NCBI GenBank assembly: GCA_049487715.1
Contig: CP150558.1
Location: 1 to 64,000, forward strand
Source of the DNA: Pycnococcus provasolii
Lineage: Eukaryota; Chlorophyta; Pseudoscourfieldiophyceae; Pseudoscourfieldiales
Length of the DNA: 64,000 nucleotides
Direction: 5' to 3'
A program made the translations under genes and the position numbers. Below the pieces are notes generated by a model. It had not been told where the DNA came from and ran no database searches. It saw only the letters and a list, made by a program, of their open reading frames with translations. Positions 52,293 to 62,654 of this stretch are shown in pieces (position 1 is the first letter of the stretch; every line of letters begins with the position of its first letter).

Positions 52293-53225
52293 TCACGGCC
52301 TTCGCAGTGACCGTTCGAGGTCCGAGAAGAGGTTGCGCACAGCAATCACACCGCGCGTACACCCCTGAGCCGCCGTGTGCAGGATAGCGGGTGTCGCGTG
52401 GTCGCGCAGCCAGATTCCAGCACGCTCGTGCGCCTCCGGAGCCGCCATGCGGCTTGCCGCCACCGCCGCGCCTGTGAGGAGCGTGGTGTGCGCGAGCGCG
52501 AGCGCGCCATTGTACACGAGCACCTGCTTGTTATACGCGACGGCTGAGCTCTGTCTCGTCGAGCACGGCTTGCACTGCGGGAAATACCTCTGCTTGGGTG
52601 GTGGCGGCAGGAGTGGTGCGAGCCATCCTCTTCGTCGCGTGAATTCGCCAGAAGCCTCCGCACCACCCGTTCCGTACGCGTGTTTGTTCGGCGGCTGGTG
52701 GTCAGCGACGATGCCGAGCGACTTGTTCTTGGTTCCGCACGTGTGGCACCCGTGTTTTTCGAAGAGGGTTTGCACCTTCGCCTTCTGCGAGCTGTTGGCG
52801 TACTGGCTTCCGACGGCGGGTATGCTTTTTTTCGCGTTCGCGCCAACGAACCTTACGTCGGACATGAGGAATTTTCGAAACCTGCCTCCAAGCATAACGA
52901 ATGCGGTGCACCCCAGAATCGCGTCCGCCATGCGCCTCGCACTTTTGTTCGTTTCGTCGTGTGCTCCTGCTGCCGACGTATTTTTTTTCGAGAAAGTTTC
53001 GTACACTTCTCCCGCCGCGACGGACGCGAGTGCGCAGCTGGAGATGCCGACAAGGTTCGCCACGACAGGCGTTGCGCACGACACGCGCGTGAGTCTGCTT
53101 ATTTGCTGCGCGATGGTTGCGGAGATGGCGAAGGAGATTGACGACGCGCACAGTTGTGAGCAGGTCATCACGAAGTTTGATCCTGTGGATGACAAAAGAG
53201 AAGCGCCTTGATAAGAAGTCATCAT
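52293..53225 (-). CDS. Membrane protein with HNH-like zinc motif, unknown function
   Basis: 310 residues from ATG 53,225. Hydrophobic segments occur at about residues 45-75 (VVANLVGISSCALASVAAG) and 100-115 (ILGCTAFVMLGGRF), and a weaker one near 240-265. The central soluble part has a paired cysteine/histidine pattern: HGCHTCGTKNKSLGIVADHQ, then PPNKHAYG, and later YFPQCKPCSTRQS. This C-x-x-C ... D-H-x-P-P-N ... P-Q-C-x-x-C spacing resembles treble-clef HNH-type zinc motifs that recur in uncharacterised protist proteins. No catalytic activity can be inferred. It starts divergently from the DUF1997 gene. Confidence 0.65.
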   Translation of the reverse strand: MMTSYQGASLLSSTGSNFVMTCSQLCASSISFAISATIAQQISRLTRVSCATPVVANLVGISSCALASVAAGEVYETFSKKNTSAAGAHDETNKSARRMADAILGCTAFVMLGGRFRKFLMSDVRFVGANAKKSIPAVGSQYANSSQKAKVQTLFEKHGCHTCGTKNKSLGIVADHQPPNKHAYGTGGAEASGEFTRRRGWLAPLLPPPPKQRYFPQCKPCSTRQSSAVAYNKQVLVYNGALALAHTTLLTGAAVAASRMAAPEAHERAGIWLRDHATPAILHTAAQGCTRGVIAVRNLFSDLERSLRRP

Positions 53226-53775
53226 CCCCAGGGCTCATACAACGATGATAATAATGGAGAAGACTCATACATTGTGGACGCTGAGAATAAGCCATTATCA
53301 TCATGGTTGTGTTTCACCGACGACAAAGGGTGTGTCCTACCAGGGAACGGCATTTATTGATCACTGATCGATCACAAGAAACAGCAGTCACACGGCATGT
53401 GATGGAGCCGAACGGGCAGGGCAGCAGGGGGTCGGAATTTTCGGGAGTTGGGAGGGAGACGGAAGGGCAGGGGAACTCAGAATTCAGAATTCAGAATTCA
53501 GAAGAAGGCATTTCATCAGGTGTCAGGATTAGAAATTAACAAATTAACAACCACAATCCCTGGTTGGTGGGTTGGTTTCGGGGTTGGTTTAGGGGTTGGT
53601 TCCAGGCACCTGTTCCAGGCGCCTTTCCTCCTGGGACTTTTTCTTCCTTGCATAGTCGCATCTTTCCCTTCCCCGCTGTCGAAGAGTCTTGCTGTCCTCG
53701 AACCTCATCAAGTCTTGAGAATAAAAAAAAAACTGCCATATCTTCCTTCAGTTCATCATATCAGGGTGAGGTTCC

Positions 53776-53959
53776 ATGGCGACTCCAGGTTCCTTGACCA
53801 TGACCAACACCAGGTATTCCCGAGGGAGTGGTGGCACTCGCGTCATCGTCCGAAACCCTTACGCGAAGTTCCTTCGCAACAGGAATCGCACAGTGACACC
53901 AACACGTGTGCGTGTGCGTGTGGGAAACGGGTGAATAAGGATAGGCAAGTGCGCACGCT

Positions 53960-53996
<37 letters not shown>

Positions 53997-54809
53997 GAAA
54001 ACGTACCGGAAACTAAGTCTGCGGCAGGGAAAGGCTTCGCTCCTCAAACGCCGAATCCGGGTCAGCAGATACTCGACGTCACGGATGTCGCGAGGGACGA
54101 CCAGGGAAACCCGACGTCCATCAAACTCGCGGCGCCGGAAGGGACGAAAGCGCTCACGCGCGAACAGATGGACGCCGCGGCTGACGCCATCATGGGTGGA
54201 AATAAGGTTTGGATGCGGTCGCGAGCTAAGGCAAAAAAGGAAGTTCCAGCAGCAGACCAACTCGCCGACTTCCTTGCCACGAGGGAAGGACACCTCTCCC
54301 TGCTCGGCGCAGCCACGAAAGTCGAGGAAGTCGCGTGCGACGACAAAAACGCACGAAGATACGTCTTAGTCGCGCCTGAAATGAAGTTCCCCGGGCTCAC
54401 GCTGCGACCGCGCTCGACGATGGAGATCAAAAATAACGGCAAAAAAGTGACGCTGAGACAGGTGGAGAGCGTCATTGAGGGTGAGCCTGAGAAGATGGTG
54501 ACGGCACTTCAGATGATGACGAGCGACCAGACGCTGGAGAACGACATCTCCGTTTCCAACAACCGCGACGGGAGCGCAACGGTCACAGCCAAACTACGTT
54601 TGGAGATTGGCATGCTTCTTCCGAAGAAGTTCCCCGTTCCTCGCCGGTTGATCGAGGGTTTGGGCTCGAAGTTGTTTTCGTCGGCTTTGGAGAAGCAGGC
54701 GACGGTGTTTCTCAACAAGGTGGTTCGCGCTTACGGCTCTACTACTGACGAGGACGAGAACGACGCGACGGACATCGGCATGTTCGACACGAGCCCAAGA
54801 GATCAGTAA
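53776..54809 (+). CDS. DUF1997-family plastid protein (one-base frameshift in the transit peptide)
   Basis: ATG 53,776 begins a transit-peptide-like frame (MATPGSLTMTNTRYSRGSGG, rich in Arg, Ser and Thr) that stops at 53,932. The mature protein continues in another frame (VNKDRQVRTLASSSSS...). Adding one G to the GGG run at 53,929-53,931 joins them into 344 residues. The mature part matches the DUF1997 pattern: DFLATREGHLSLLG, YVLVAPEMKFPGLTLRPRST, ISVSNNRDGSATVTAKLRLE and LLPKKFPVPRRLIEGLGSKL. DUF1997 proteins are found in plants, algae and cyanobacteria and are usually plastid-targeted, with no settled function. The 11-serine run at about 53,970-53,998 (the TCG array) may be a linker. Confidence 0.75.
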
Positions 54810-54825
54810 TGAAGTTGCACATTAG

Positions 54826-54890
54826 TTTGTCCAACGGTCGTCCATTCACAACATTCACTTTCACCATTCAGCCCATTCACCGGTGCCATT
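54826..54890. repeat. Dispersed repeat, copy 2 (related to 30,807-30,880)
   Basis: CCAACGGTCGTCCATTCACA and a CACCATTCAGCCC stretch follow immediately downstream of the DUF1997 stop, as in the copy at 30,807. The rest of the interval 54,891-55,239 is AT-rich with an ACACAC tract and contains no supported gene. Confidence 0.65.
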
Positions 54891-55239
54891 CACTGCGCGT
54901 TTTTGTTCATGGCGCAGGTGATTTCGAAGGCTGTATCACTCTATCAAGAACAAGAAACGAAGAGTAAAAAACACACACACTACATACTGCACTACATACT
55001 AAATACTACAACACGCACGACATAATCTTACTGTACTGACCTTAAAAAAGGAAAGGAAAGGATACCATATTCGTGACACCGCCAAAATAAAACCCCCAAC
55101 ACATCAGACCCTTGGAAGTTGGAACAGGTATCCCCAACCCCCAATTGGAATTGGAATGGTTCCCTCACTCACTCACGTCTTCTTCGAGCTGTTTCCCCTC
55201 GCGAACTCTTCTTCACACTGCCCTTAAAACCTGCGCATC

Positions 55240-58200
55240 ATGCCCTCGCAGCAGCAGCAGCAGCAGCAGCAGCAGGGTTCCGTCGCCTTCCTCGCAGGGG
55301 AAGAGCATACACCGCAGAGGTTACCGCCGCAGCTCCGACGCCTGCCAGTGCTGCCCGCCTCGCACGGCGCGCACGTGCTCGCGACGTGGTCGCTCAGAGA
55401 CGCCACCAACGCACTCGTGGATGCGAGTCCGCAGGGGGTCGCGGGCGGCGACATCGTCGCGACGGATATCGTCCTGCCCAACCGAAACGCAAACAAGGAC
55501 GCCGTCTTGGGAAGGTCCGTGCACTGCAGACACGCCGCGTGCTTCGACCTAGTCGAGCACGCGAGGCATCACCAGCAGACGCAAGCACGCGCAACGTGGA
55601 AGTGCAGGATGTGCGGCGCCATCGCGGAGCCGAACGCGCTGTACGCCGACGCGCTGCACGCGCAGTTGCAAGGCGCATTGCCGGCACTTCCGGCGGATGG
55701 CGTCGTGCGCGTCGAATTCGGGCAGTACAAGCAGGTGAGCGACGCCATCTCTCAGGCCGATGTGGACGTCGCGAGGTGGGCGATCAGCGCGGCGACGCTC
55801 GCGTACGCGCCGCAGCAGGTTGGCGGCGACGACGACGACGACGTTTCGGCTTTTAAGCTAGCTGCTCGCGACGCCGCCGCCGCCGCCGCCGCTGCCGCCG
55901 CCAACACCAACACAGCCAACGCAGACACGAAGCACGAAGCAAATAGCAACAACGAAAGGGAGGAGGGCGAGGCGGAACCGGAGGAAGGCGAGCTGCCAGA
56001 GGAGGGGGAGCTGCCAGAGGAGGGGGAAGTTGACGACGACGACAACAACAACGGCAAAAGCATCGACGACGACGGCAAGCGGATACGTGCATCGCTGAGC
56101 TTTGTGCTCGCTCAATGTCCTCAGTCACCGCCGTCGGCAGAGGATGAAGGAGACGACGGCGAGGATGTGGGCGTGCTGCGTCGCAGGCTGATGAGCGGTG
56201 CGCTTCCCCCGACGCGATGCGTGGATGTGACGTCGCTCGCGGTGTGGGATGCCGTGGCGATGCGACGACCACCAACCGACGTCGTGTGCCCACTTTGCAC
56301 GGATGGCAGCGCGCTCGGCACACTCGCCAAGAAGCGGAGGAAGCTGTCTTCATCGTCGTCCGAACGAGATGCACACAACGGCCCATTCACGTATTGCCTT
56401 AGACAAGCTTCGTGCGACGACATCATGGCAAGGCTGCGTCTTCACTGCGAAAAATGCCACGGCGTACCGCTGATCCTCTCCACCACCATGGACTATCGCA
56501 CGGCGAGCGCTCTAACTCACATCGACCACACGTGGCGCACGCGCGTAAGGGAACGCGACGATGCGAATGCCGCGCTGCCGCTTCCGCAGAATGATCCACA
56601 GGTGACAAACTTTGGGAAGCAAAAGGCGGAGGAGACTGAACGCAACACGCGACTTGCATTTGCCAAGGACGACTCTGCTTCGATATCTGTTCCAACGAGA
56701 CTTGTCGTCGACACGACACCTGAGGTTGTCGACGGCACGCCCGCAGGGAGTGGCGGCGGCGAGGCTAGCTCTACCATTGCACGGCTGGATGCAAGCTTCG
56801 GAGAGGATCGCGTCAAGGGGGCTCTACGTGCGCTGCTGCCCTTGCCGCCGCTGCGCGCCATGCTGCACATGCCTTGCCTCGAGTGTCTGAAGATTGAGCG
56901 CACGAGGAAACGGCTAGATATGATGAATGGTAGATTCGGTGACCTGCCCGTGAATACCACTGTGCAGTGTTTCCACTCGCTCGAATCTCTTCTAAAGCAC
57001 GATAGGGCGAAACATGCGCCACGCTCCGCCTCCGCATCTGCCGATTTGCCGCCACCGCGTGCCACCTACGCCAAGGAAGGAGGGGGAGGCGGCGGCGGCG
57101 GTGGTCGGCGCGTCCGCAACAATCTCTGTCACAACTGGCCGCATCGATGTACCCGCGGCAATCAGTGCCCCTACGCGCACGGAGAGCGTTTCCTTGGAAC
57201 GTTAAAGGGCGATCCGCAGCCAGATGGTACAGAGGCGGAGGAGCCGCTCTATCCGCCACCACCGCCGACGACGACGCACTTGCTACCGCCACCCCCTCCA
57301 TTTCCCCCCGGAGCTCCACAGAACGGCGAGCAGTTTCCATCTCATCTTCCACCACCTCCCCCTTCTGGACTACCACCGCCACCCCGAGCACCGCCACCTC
57401 CTCTGGGACCGCCGCCGCCTCTACCGCCACCGTCGCAGAGCATGCAAGCACCGCATTTCCACCAGCAGCAATTTCACGGTGGAATGGAGTCGTCCATGCA
57501 GCAGCCAATGGGATCGATGCCGCCGATGATGCTTCCAAGTAGAAGACTGTCGTCTGATTCTTCTATGCCACTCTGGGACCCGCTGAACGACCCGGCATCT
57601 TCCGGACCTAATCATCAGCCGCCGCCACCACCCGGGCCACCGCCTCCACCATCTCCACCCGCCGGTGTACCACTGCCACCTGGACCACCACCCGCGCCCA
57701 TGCCTCCGGCTGGTGGTATGCTCGATCTGGAGCTACGCCCATTTGACGACGACAGCGAAAAATTTCACAAGGCAACGTCGTCTGTTCCCGCGAACGTCGT
57801 GGACACAAGATGGGAAGATCTCGCGCCGATGGAAAATCTGTCTCAGTACGCATCGCACTGGCAGAGGCCGACGGCTGATATGGCAGCCGATATGGCAAAG
57901 TCGCTGATTCCGCCGAAGCAGCCTCCCCCGAAGCCACGCCTTGTGCTGGACCTCGATCATACCCTGCTGTGCGCGTCAACCGCTGCGGACATTGTCAAGC
58001 ACATGAAATCGCCCGCGCAGCCTAATGAGGACACGATGGCGCGCGCCGTGCGAGCCCTCAAGGCTTTCAAGATGGTGACCACAGTTCCCGAGCTTGGAAT
58101 AATCATCAAGCTGAGGCCTGGGCTGCAGTCATTTCTCGCCGCATGCTCGGAACACTACGAGCTCTGTGTCTACACGCACGCCCCGGACGAGCGCTACGTC

Positions 58201-59016
58201 AAGGCGGCAATCAAGGCGATAGATCCGAATGGAACGTATATCGGCGACCGCGTGGCACACGGGGCGAGTGCGGCGGAGAAAACCGTGAAGACTCTCACGG
58301 ACATCTTTCCTCTTTTCTGGGGCAAGAAGAAGTCCGACGACGTCAACAGCGACGGTGCAGGCGCCTCGGAAGGCGCCGGAGGCGGCGGAGGCTCCGACGA
58401 GGTGGTAGACATCAGTCGAATCCTCGTCGTGGATGACAGCGTGAGCGTGTGGCCTCGGCACGCGAGGAATCTCGTGAAGTGCGAGCGCTACCTCTTCTTT
58501 CCGGAATCCGCGCGCAATTTCGGGCACGATCCGCGGCGTGCCCTCTTCTTGCACGCGCGCGACGAGGTTTCCGATCGCGGACTTCTCACCGCACTTGGCA
58601 AGGTGATGGCTGAGGTTGCCGGACGATTCCGCGAGATGTGGCGTGAAGCGCAGGCTCCAGGGAGTGGAGCGGGAAGTTCCATGGTTGCGAAGCCTGACAT
58701 CCGCGATGCCGTCGAGCACGTCAGGAAGCAGGTTCTCCGAGGCTGTGTGCTACTTTTTAGTGCCATGCTGTCTAGGCAGCAGATCCAAACGAAGACTTTC
58801 TCGAAGAATCGACACTACGCTCTTGCCATTGCGCTCGGGGCGCAGGTGGTGTTTGAGAAAAGCAATTTGGTGACACACGTCGTATCGGCCAACCCAGGCA
58901 CGGATAAATGTGTATGGGGTCGCAGCACCCACTTGCACGTGGTGAAGCCGGAGTGGCTCGATGCCACGGGAGCACTGTGGAAGCGCGCGGATGAGTCATC
59001 ATTTGCTCTCTCGTGA
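55240..59016 (+). CDS. FCP1-type RNA polymerase II CTD phosphatase fused to SP-RING, CCCH and BRCT domains
   Basis: 1,258 residues, one exon, ATG 55,240. In order: a poly-Gln start; an SP-RING/MIZ-like zinc motif (GRSVHCRHAACFDLVEHARH ... WKCRMCGAIAEPNALYAD, about residues 90-145); an acidic insert; cysteine pairs (VVCPLCTDG, LHCEKCHG, MPCLECLKIE followed by HDRAKH); a CCCH finger (LCHNWPHRCTRGNQCPYAHG, about 628-650); a long Pro-rich region; the FCP1/HAD phosphatase domain (LVLDLDHTLLC at about 902, carrying the catalytic Asp pair; YELCVYTHAPDERYV; ILVVDDSVSVWPRHARNLVK); and a C-terminal BRCT (LRGCVLLFSAMLS ... THVVSANPGTDKCVWG, ending VVKPEWLDA). FCP1 dephosphorylates the polymerase II C-terminal repeats in the nucleus. 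The phosphatase-BRCT part is the family norm; the SP-RING and CCCH additions are unusual and suggest SUMO-ligase-like and RNA-binding roles. Confidence 0.9.
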   Translation: MPSQQQQQQQQQGSVAFLAGEEHTPQRLPPQLRRLPVLPASHGAHVLATWSLRDATNALVDASPQGVAGGDIVATDIVLPNRNANKDAVLGRSVHCRHAACFDLVEHARHHQQTQARATWKCRMCGAIAEPNALYADALHAQLQGALPALPADGVVRVEFGQYKQVSDAISQADVDVARWAISAATLAYAPQQVGGDDDDDVSAFKLAARDAAAAAAAAAANTNTANADTKHEANSNNEREEGEAEPEEGELPEEGELPEEGEVDDDDNNNGKSIDDDGKRIRASLSFVLAQCPQSPPSAEDEGDDGEDVGVLRRRLMSGALPPTRCVDVTSLAVWDAVAMRRPPTDVVCPLCTDGSALGTLAKKRRKLSSSSSERDAHNGPFTYCLRQASCDDIMARLRLHCEKCHGVPLILSTTMDYRTASALTHIDHTWRTRVRERDDANAALPLPQNDPQVTNFGKQKAEETERNTRLAFAKDDSASISVPTRLVVDTTPEVVDGTPAGSGGGEASSTIARLDASFGEDRVKGALRALLPLPPLRAMLHMPCLECLKIERTRKRLDMMNGRFGDLPVNTTVQCFHSLESLLKHDRAKHAPRSASASADLPPPRATYAKEGGGGGGGGGRRVRNNLCHNWPHRCTRGNQCPYAHGERFLGTLKGDPQPDGTEAEEPLYPPPPPTTTHLLPPPPPFPPGAPQNGEQFPSHLPPPPPSGLPPPPRAPPPPLGPPPPLPPPSQSMQAPHFHQQQFHGGMESSMQQPMGSMPPMMLPSRRLSSDSSMPLWDPLNDPASSGPNHQPPPPPGPPPPPSPPAGVPLPPGPPPAPMPPAGGMLDLELRPFDDDSEKFHKATSSVPANVVDTRWEDLAPMENLSQYASHWQRPTADMAADMAKSLIPPKQPPPKPRLVLDLDHTLLCASTAADIVKHMKSPAQPNEDTMARAVRALKAFKMVTTVPELGIIIKLRPGLQSFLAACSEHYELCVYTHAPDERYVKAAIKAIDPNGTYIGDRVAHGASAAEKTVKTLTDIFPLFWGKKKSDDVNSDGAGASEGAGGGGGSDEVVDISRILVVDDSVSVWPRHARNLVKCERYLFFPESARNFGHDPRRALFLHARDEVSDRGLLTALGKVMAEVAGRFREMWREAQAPGSGAGSSMVAKPDIRDAVEHVRKQVLRGCVLLFSAMLSRQQIQTKTFSKNRHYALAIALGAQVVFEKSNLVTHVVSANPGTDKCVWGRSTHLHVVKPEWLDATGALWKRADESSFALS

Positions 59017-59105
59017 GTGGCGTTGTACAAGTAAACTTACATTTTACAGACAAGACAATTTATAATGACAGGAAGAGCTGAGACCACCCTTTTGTTTTTT
59101 CCCTT

Positions 59106-61764
59106 TCAACTCGCACCACTCTTGCGCTTTCCACTCGCGTCGACAACACGCGCAACCATGGCCTCAGCCACGGCCATATCTGAGCCTACGGCAGAGCTGC
59201 CCTCGTCGCTTTCCAGCGCCGCTTCATTGCCACCAAGTCGCTCGAGGACGTCGCCGACAAGATCTGTGTGTCCCGCAAGCACGGAAAGCCAGTGAATTTG
59301 ATTCACGCGCAAAGTATCGCCCGGGCCCTTCACCTCCACCGCTCGAGAACGACGCTTCTTCAGGTGCCACATCATCAGGTCGGGAGCACCACTTGCCCAC
59401 TTCGCATCTCCTAGCAGGCCTAGGCAAAGCACGGATGCGAGCACGCGGCGTGGTGTGCACGCGAGAAATTGGTCAAGAGCGTCACAGCTCCAATAGCCAC
59501 AGAGCCATCGTCTCTCCGCAGTGCCGCTGTTAGGAATTGCGCCATCATTCACGGCGCGCGGCGCGTGAACAAGAGCGGGTGTCGACGGCGTCGACGGCGT
59601 TTCCGGGGCACCTCCAGCTCCCGGGGCATCTTTCTTCGGCGTACCACCACCAGAACCATCGCCGTCCGCGCGAACGGGAGTCCAAAGCAGCCCACCGCCA
59701 TTCTCGCCGGCATGTGCTCGCCATGCATCGCGGAGGATCTCGCTCGCTCTGCCGTGCAGAATCTCTCGAAGACGCTTGCTTGCGTGCGCACGCCGCGCCC
59801 TCGCGAAGGCAAAGCCGTGGTGATAGTCCGTGGGATACCTCTGATGCGCGTGCACGAACGCGCCGGGTATGCCGGAAGCGTAAATCACATCCCAGAAAAG
59901 CAGTCCGTAGAGCGTGCGCCAGACACCTCCCTCACAGTGCACACCAGTCCAGCCATCACCAAGGCTTCGCTCTAGGTGGCGAAGCGCAGCCACCTCCACG
60001 CGACCCACCTCAGCAACGGCGCCACCCGTCCCAGGTGCTCCGCGGCCATCCGCGTGCCAGTCGGCACGACTCGCGGGCGACGCGCCCGATGTGTAGGTGC
60101 CCAGGCGACCCACGCGAAGTGTGCATTCCTCGGGCTTCCAGTCAAGCCGACTAACGTTTCCCCGCCAAGCGCTTGCGGGTACTCCGCGAAGCCTCCACCC
60201 ATTGTTGAAAAGTTTGAGCTGCCTCGCAAGTCGAAGCGCGCGGCGTTCCAGCGAGAAGCGAAATGCCGGGCTTGTCGCGACGTCGTCGCGTGCACGCTCG
60301 ATCGCCTCCAGCGCGAGCGTTCGGCGCTGCGGTCGAACGTGTGTGCAAAGGATGGTGGCATATCGCTCGTGCCATTCGCCTCTTCTACGCGGAACGTAGC
60401 GCCTAGAAAGCAGGAGCCATAGCACCTGCCGTTCTTCTTCATACCGGTGCAGCCGTCCAAGAGCGAGTGCGCGACGGTGGCATGAGGCGCTGTGCGGCGT
60501 GGCGGCGGACAGAAGGGGTGGAGGACCCCATGAAGCGTCGCTCACGCGCGGCGGCGAAGGCGGCGGCGGCAGCGCAGATGCATCGTCAAGCCACGGCGGG
60601 TACGAAGCGTCCGATAGCAGCCATGCATGGCTCTCTTCCGTGATGGCGACGACGCGCTCGTACAGAGCCACCTTGATTCCGGTTGGCGTCGCATCGTCAG
60701 CCGCTTTGCCAGCAGTATCGTCGCCACCACCTCCGCCGTCGTCGCCGCCGTCGTCGTCACCGCCTCCCGTGCGCATTCCTTCCACCTGTTCCCAGGCCTT
60801 TTGGGCAGCCTCGTGAACATGCCACGCACGCTCGTATGCAATCATTGCCGCGCGATTCGCAAAGAGGGGCGGCGCAAGCCCCCCTCTTGGTTCGACGTCG
60901 TAGCGTGGGAATGCAAATCGCCCTTCACCGCGTATTGCCATCGCGTCATCAAGCTCGCGATTGATATCGCCGTGAAAGAAGAGCAATCGAGCTCGACGCA
61001 TCGACTGAGATGCCTCGGCTCGAACACGAAGGAGGGGGCCAGTTTCCGTGAGCGTGGCAGCGAGAAAACGCGTGGCGAGCGATGTGCGCTTGATGATGAT
61101 GGCAGCCTCGCTGTCACCGTGGCCATCACCACGGTCGTCCATGGCAGGTCGAAGAATTTGAAATGCCGCATCACGAAGTGCGGCGGCATTTGCACCGCCA
61201 CAGCTGGATGACCCAGCCGCTTTCAGTCCTACGGCGAGCTCCTTCGTCGTGAGTGTGCTCAGCAATTCGCACACGCCTAGGTCGAGTGCCCTGCTGCTGT
61301 TGCTCTTTACGTCCATCTCGTCGTCAACGTCGATGACGACATTACTGTCGTCGTCAGATTCGTCGTTTTCCGCATCAAACGCGGCACGTAGAACCGTGAG
61401 GTGATCACCGTCGGCCGCAACATCCACGCATGCGAGCCATCCACGCGATGCGGCACCTTGCGCCGCGCCTCGCACGTCTTCCACATCATCGTATGACATC
61501 GCCTGCAGCCGACAAAATGGCCGACGCGACACTCGGCGACATGACGAGAAGGATGATGCCAATGCCTGCGGCATCCAGAATGTTGCACCACCCCTCCCTA
61601 GAATGCGCGCGACGAGAGCCGCCTCGTCATTGGTCATGTCGACAATGTGCTGAAGTGCGCGCCGTTCGTCGCGAGACAGAAGGCTGTTTCCCCCTCTTGC
61701 GACGGAAAGCATAGGCGCGGTGCCCGCAACCGCCTTGATGCGTGCAGCGTGCACTCCGCCGCCG

Positions 61765-61795
<31 letters not shown>

Positions 61796-62393
61796 TACTC
61801 GTCGTCGCAAAACCTCGGTGGGATCCGGCGGCGCTCTGCGCCTTTGCCACACCACGGTTGAGTCTTTGTTTCTGAGGCGACGCAAGCGTGTAGCTTTTAT
61901 GCGGCTTCAACGTGAGTGTCAAGTTTTTCCTGCGGTCGTGCTGCAGCTCCGCTTCGCACGCGTCCAAGTTGAGTACCTGGTTATCCGCGAGCGGCGCCAA
62001 CGACGCCGCCACCTCACGTGGGAGGTACCCCACCACCACACCTTTCTCTTTTTGAGAAGACGTTGCGAGTTTGTCCTTTTCTTTTTTTTCGTTGGCGTGC
62101 TCACCATCGTCGTTCAGACTGTTGACTTTCGATCTGAGTGGCGACGAAGAGAGTCGCATTTTCTTCGACGGAGATGGAGATGACTGTGAAGGTGGCTTAG
62201 CGACGATTGCGAGTGCGTTCGCGTCGTGGGAGTTGGCGTGTTCGCGTGATAAGATAAGACCAAGACCGCTTTGAGCGAGCGTGCTTGCAGATTGTTTCTG
62301 TATGCATCGCGGTACGGCGAGGGACGTCGTCAGCACGTACTCGAATCCTGAGTCGTCAGGGGAGGAGGGGGCATCAGGAGGAGCAGGCGCCAT
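59106..62393 (-). CDS. FAN1: FAN1-type structure-specific nuclease (HIRAN and VRR-NUC)
   Basis: 1,095 residues from ATG 62,393 (MAPAPPDAPSSPDDSG). The N-terminus carries a HIRAN-like domain (YVLTTSLAVPRCIQK, ILSREHANSHDANALAIVAK, GVVVGYLPREVAASLAPL). Helical FAN1 regions follow, with ALQHIVDMTNDEAALVARIL and SCHRRALALGRLHRYEEERQ (TPR-like). The C-terminal VRR-NUC domain has GAPDLMMWHLKKRRSRAVEV then KGPGDTLRVNQIHWLSVL, the PD-(D/E)xK-type catalytic core with Asp, Glu and Lys, plus a RRWLCGYWSCD block upstream. FAN1 cuts flaps and unhooks DNA interstrand crosslinks. A UBZ finger like that of animal FAN1 is not seen. Acidic and Gly-rich inserts enlarge it somewhat. It converges on the CTD-phosphatase gene, 90 bp away. 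Confidence 0.9.
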
Positions 62394-62654
62394 CACCACC
62401 CACCCACCTCTCTGATCTCTCTCTCCTGTGTGCTTGATTTCCAAGGTTCGTGTGCAAGGACGTCACCAGAATGGGAATGGGAAAGCGGACTCGGCGGATT
62501 CTGCGCCGGGCCGGGCCCACCAACTCGGCCGGGCCCGCCGCAGTCCCCGAGCCCAGGGCCCACGAACCCCGAACGCGCCGCGCGGCCCGCGCCACATCTC
62601 AGTCGCGCCAGAAGCCTCCTTCTGCCCATGCTGCTTCGCCAACGCCGGCGTGCT

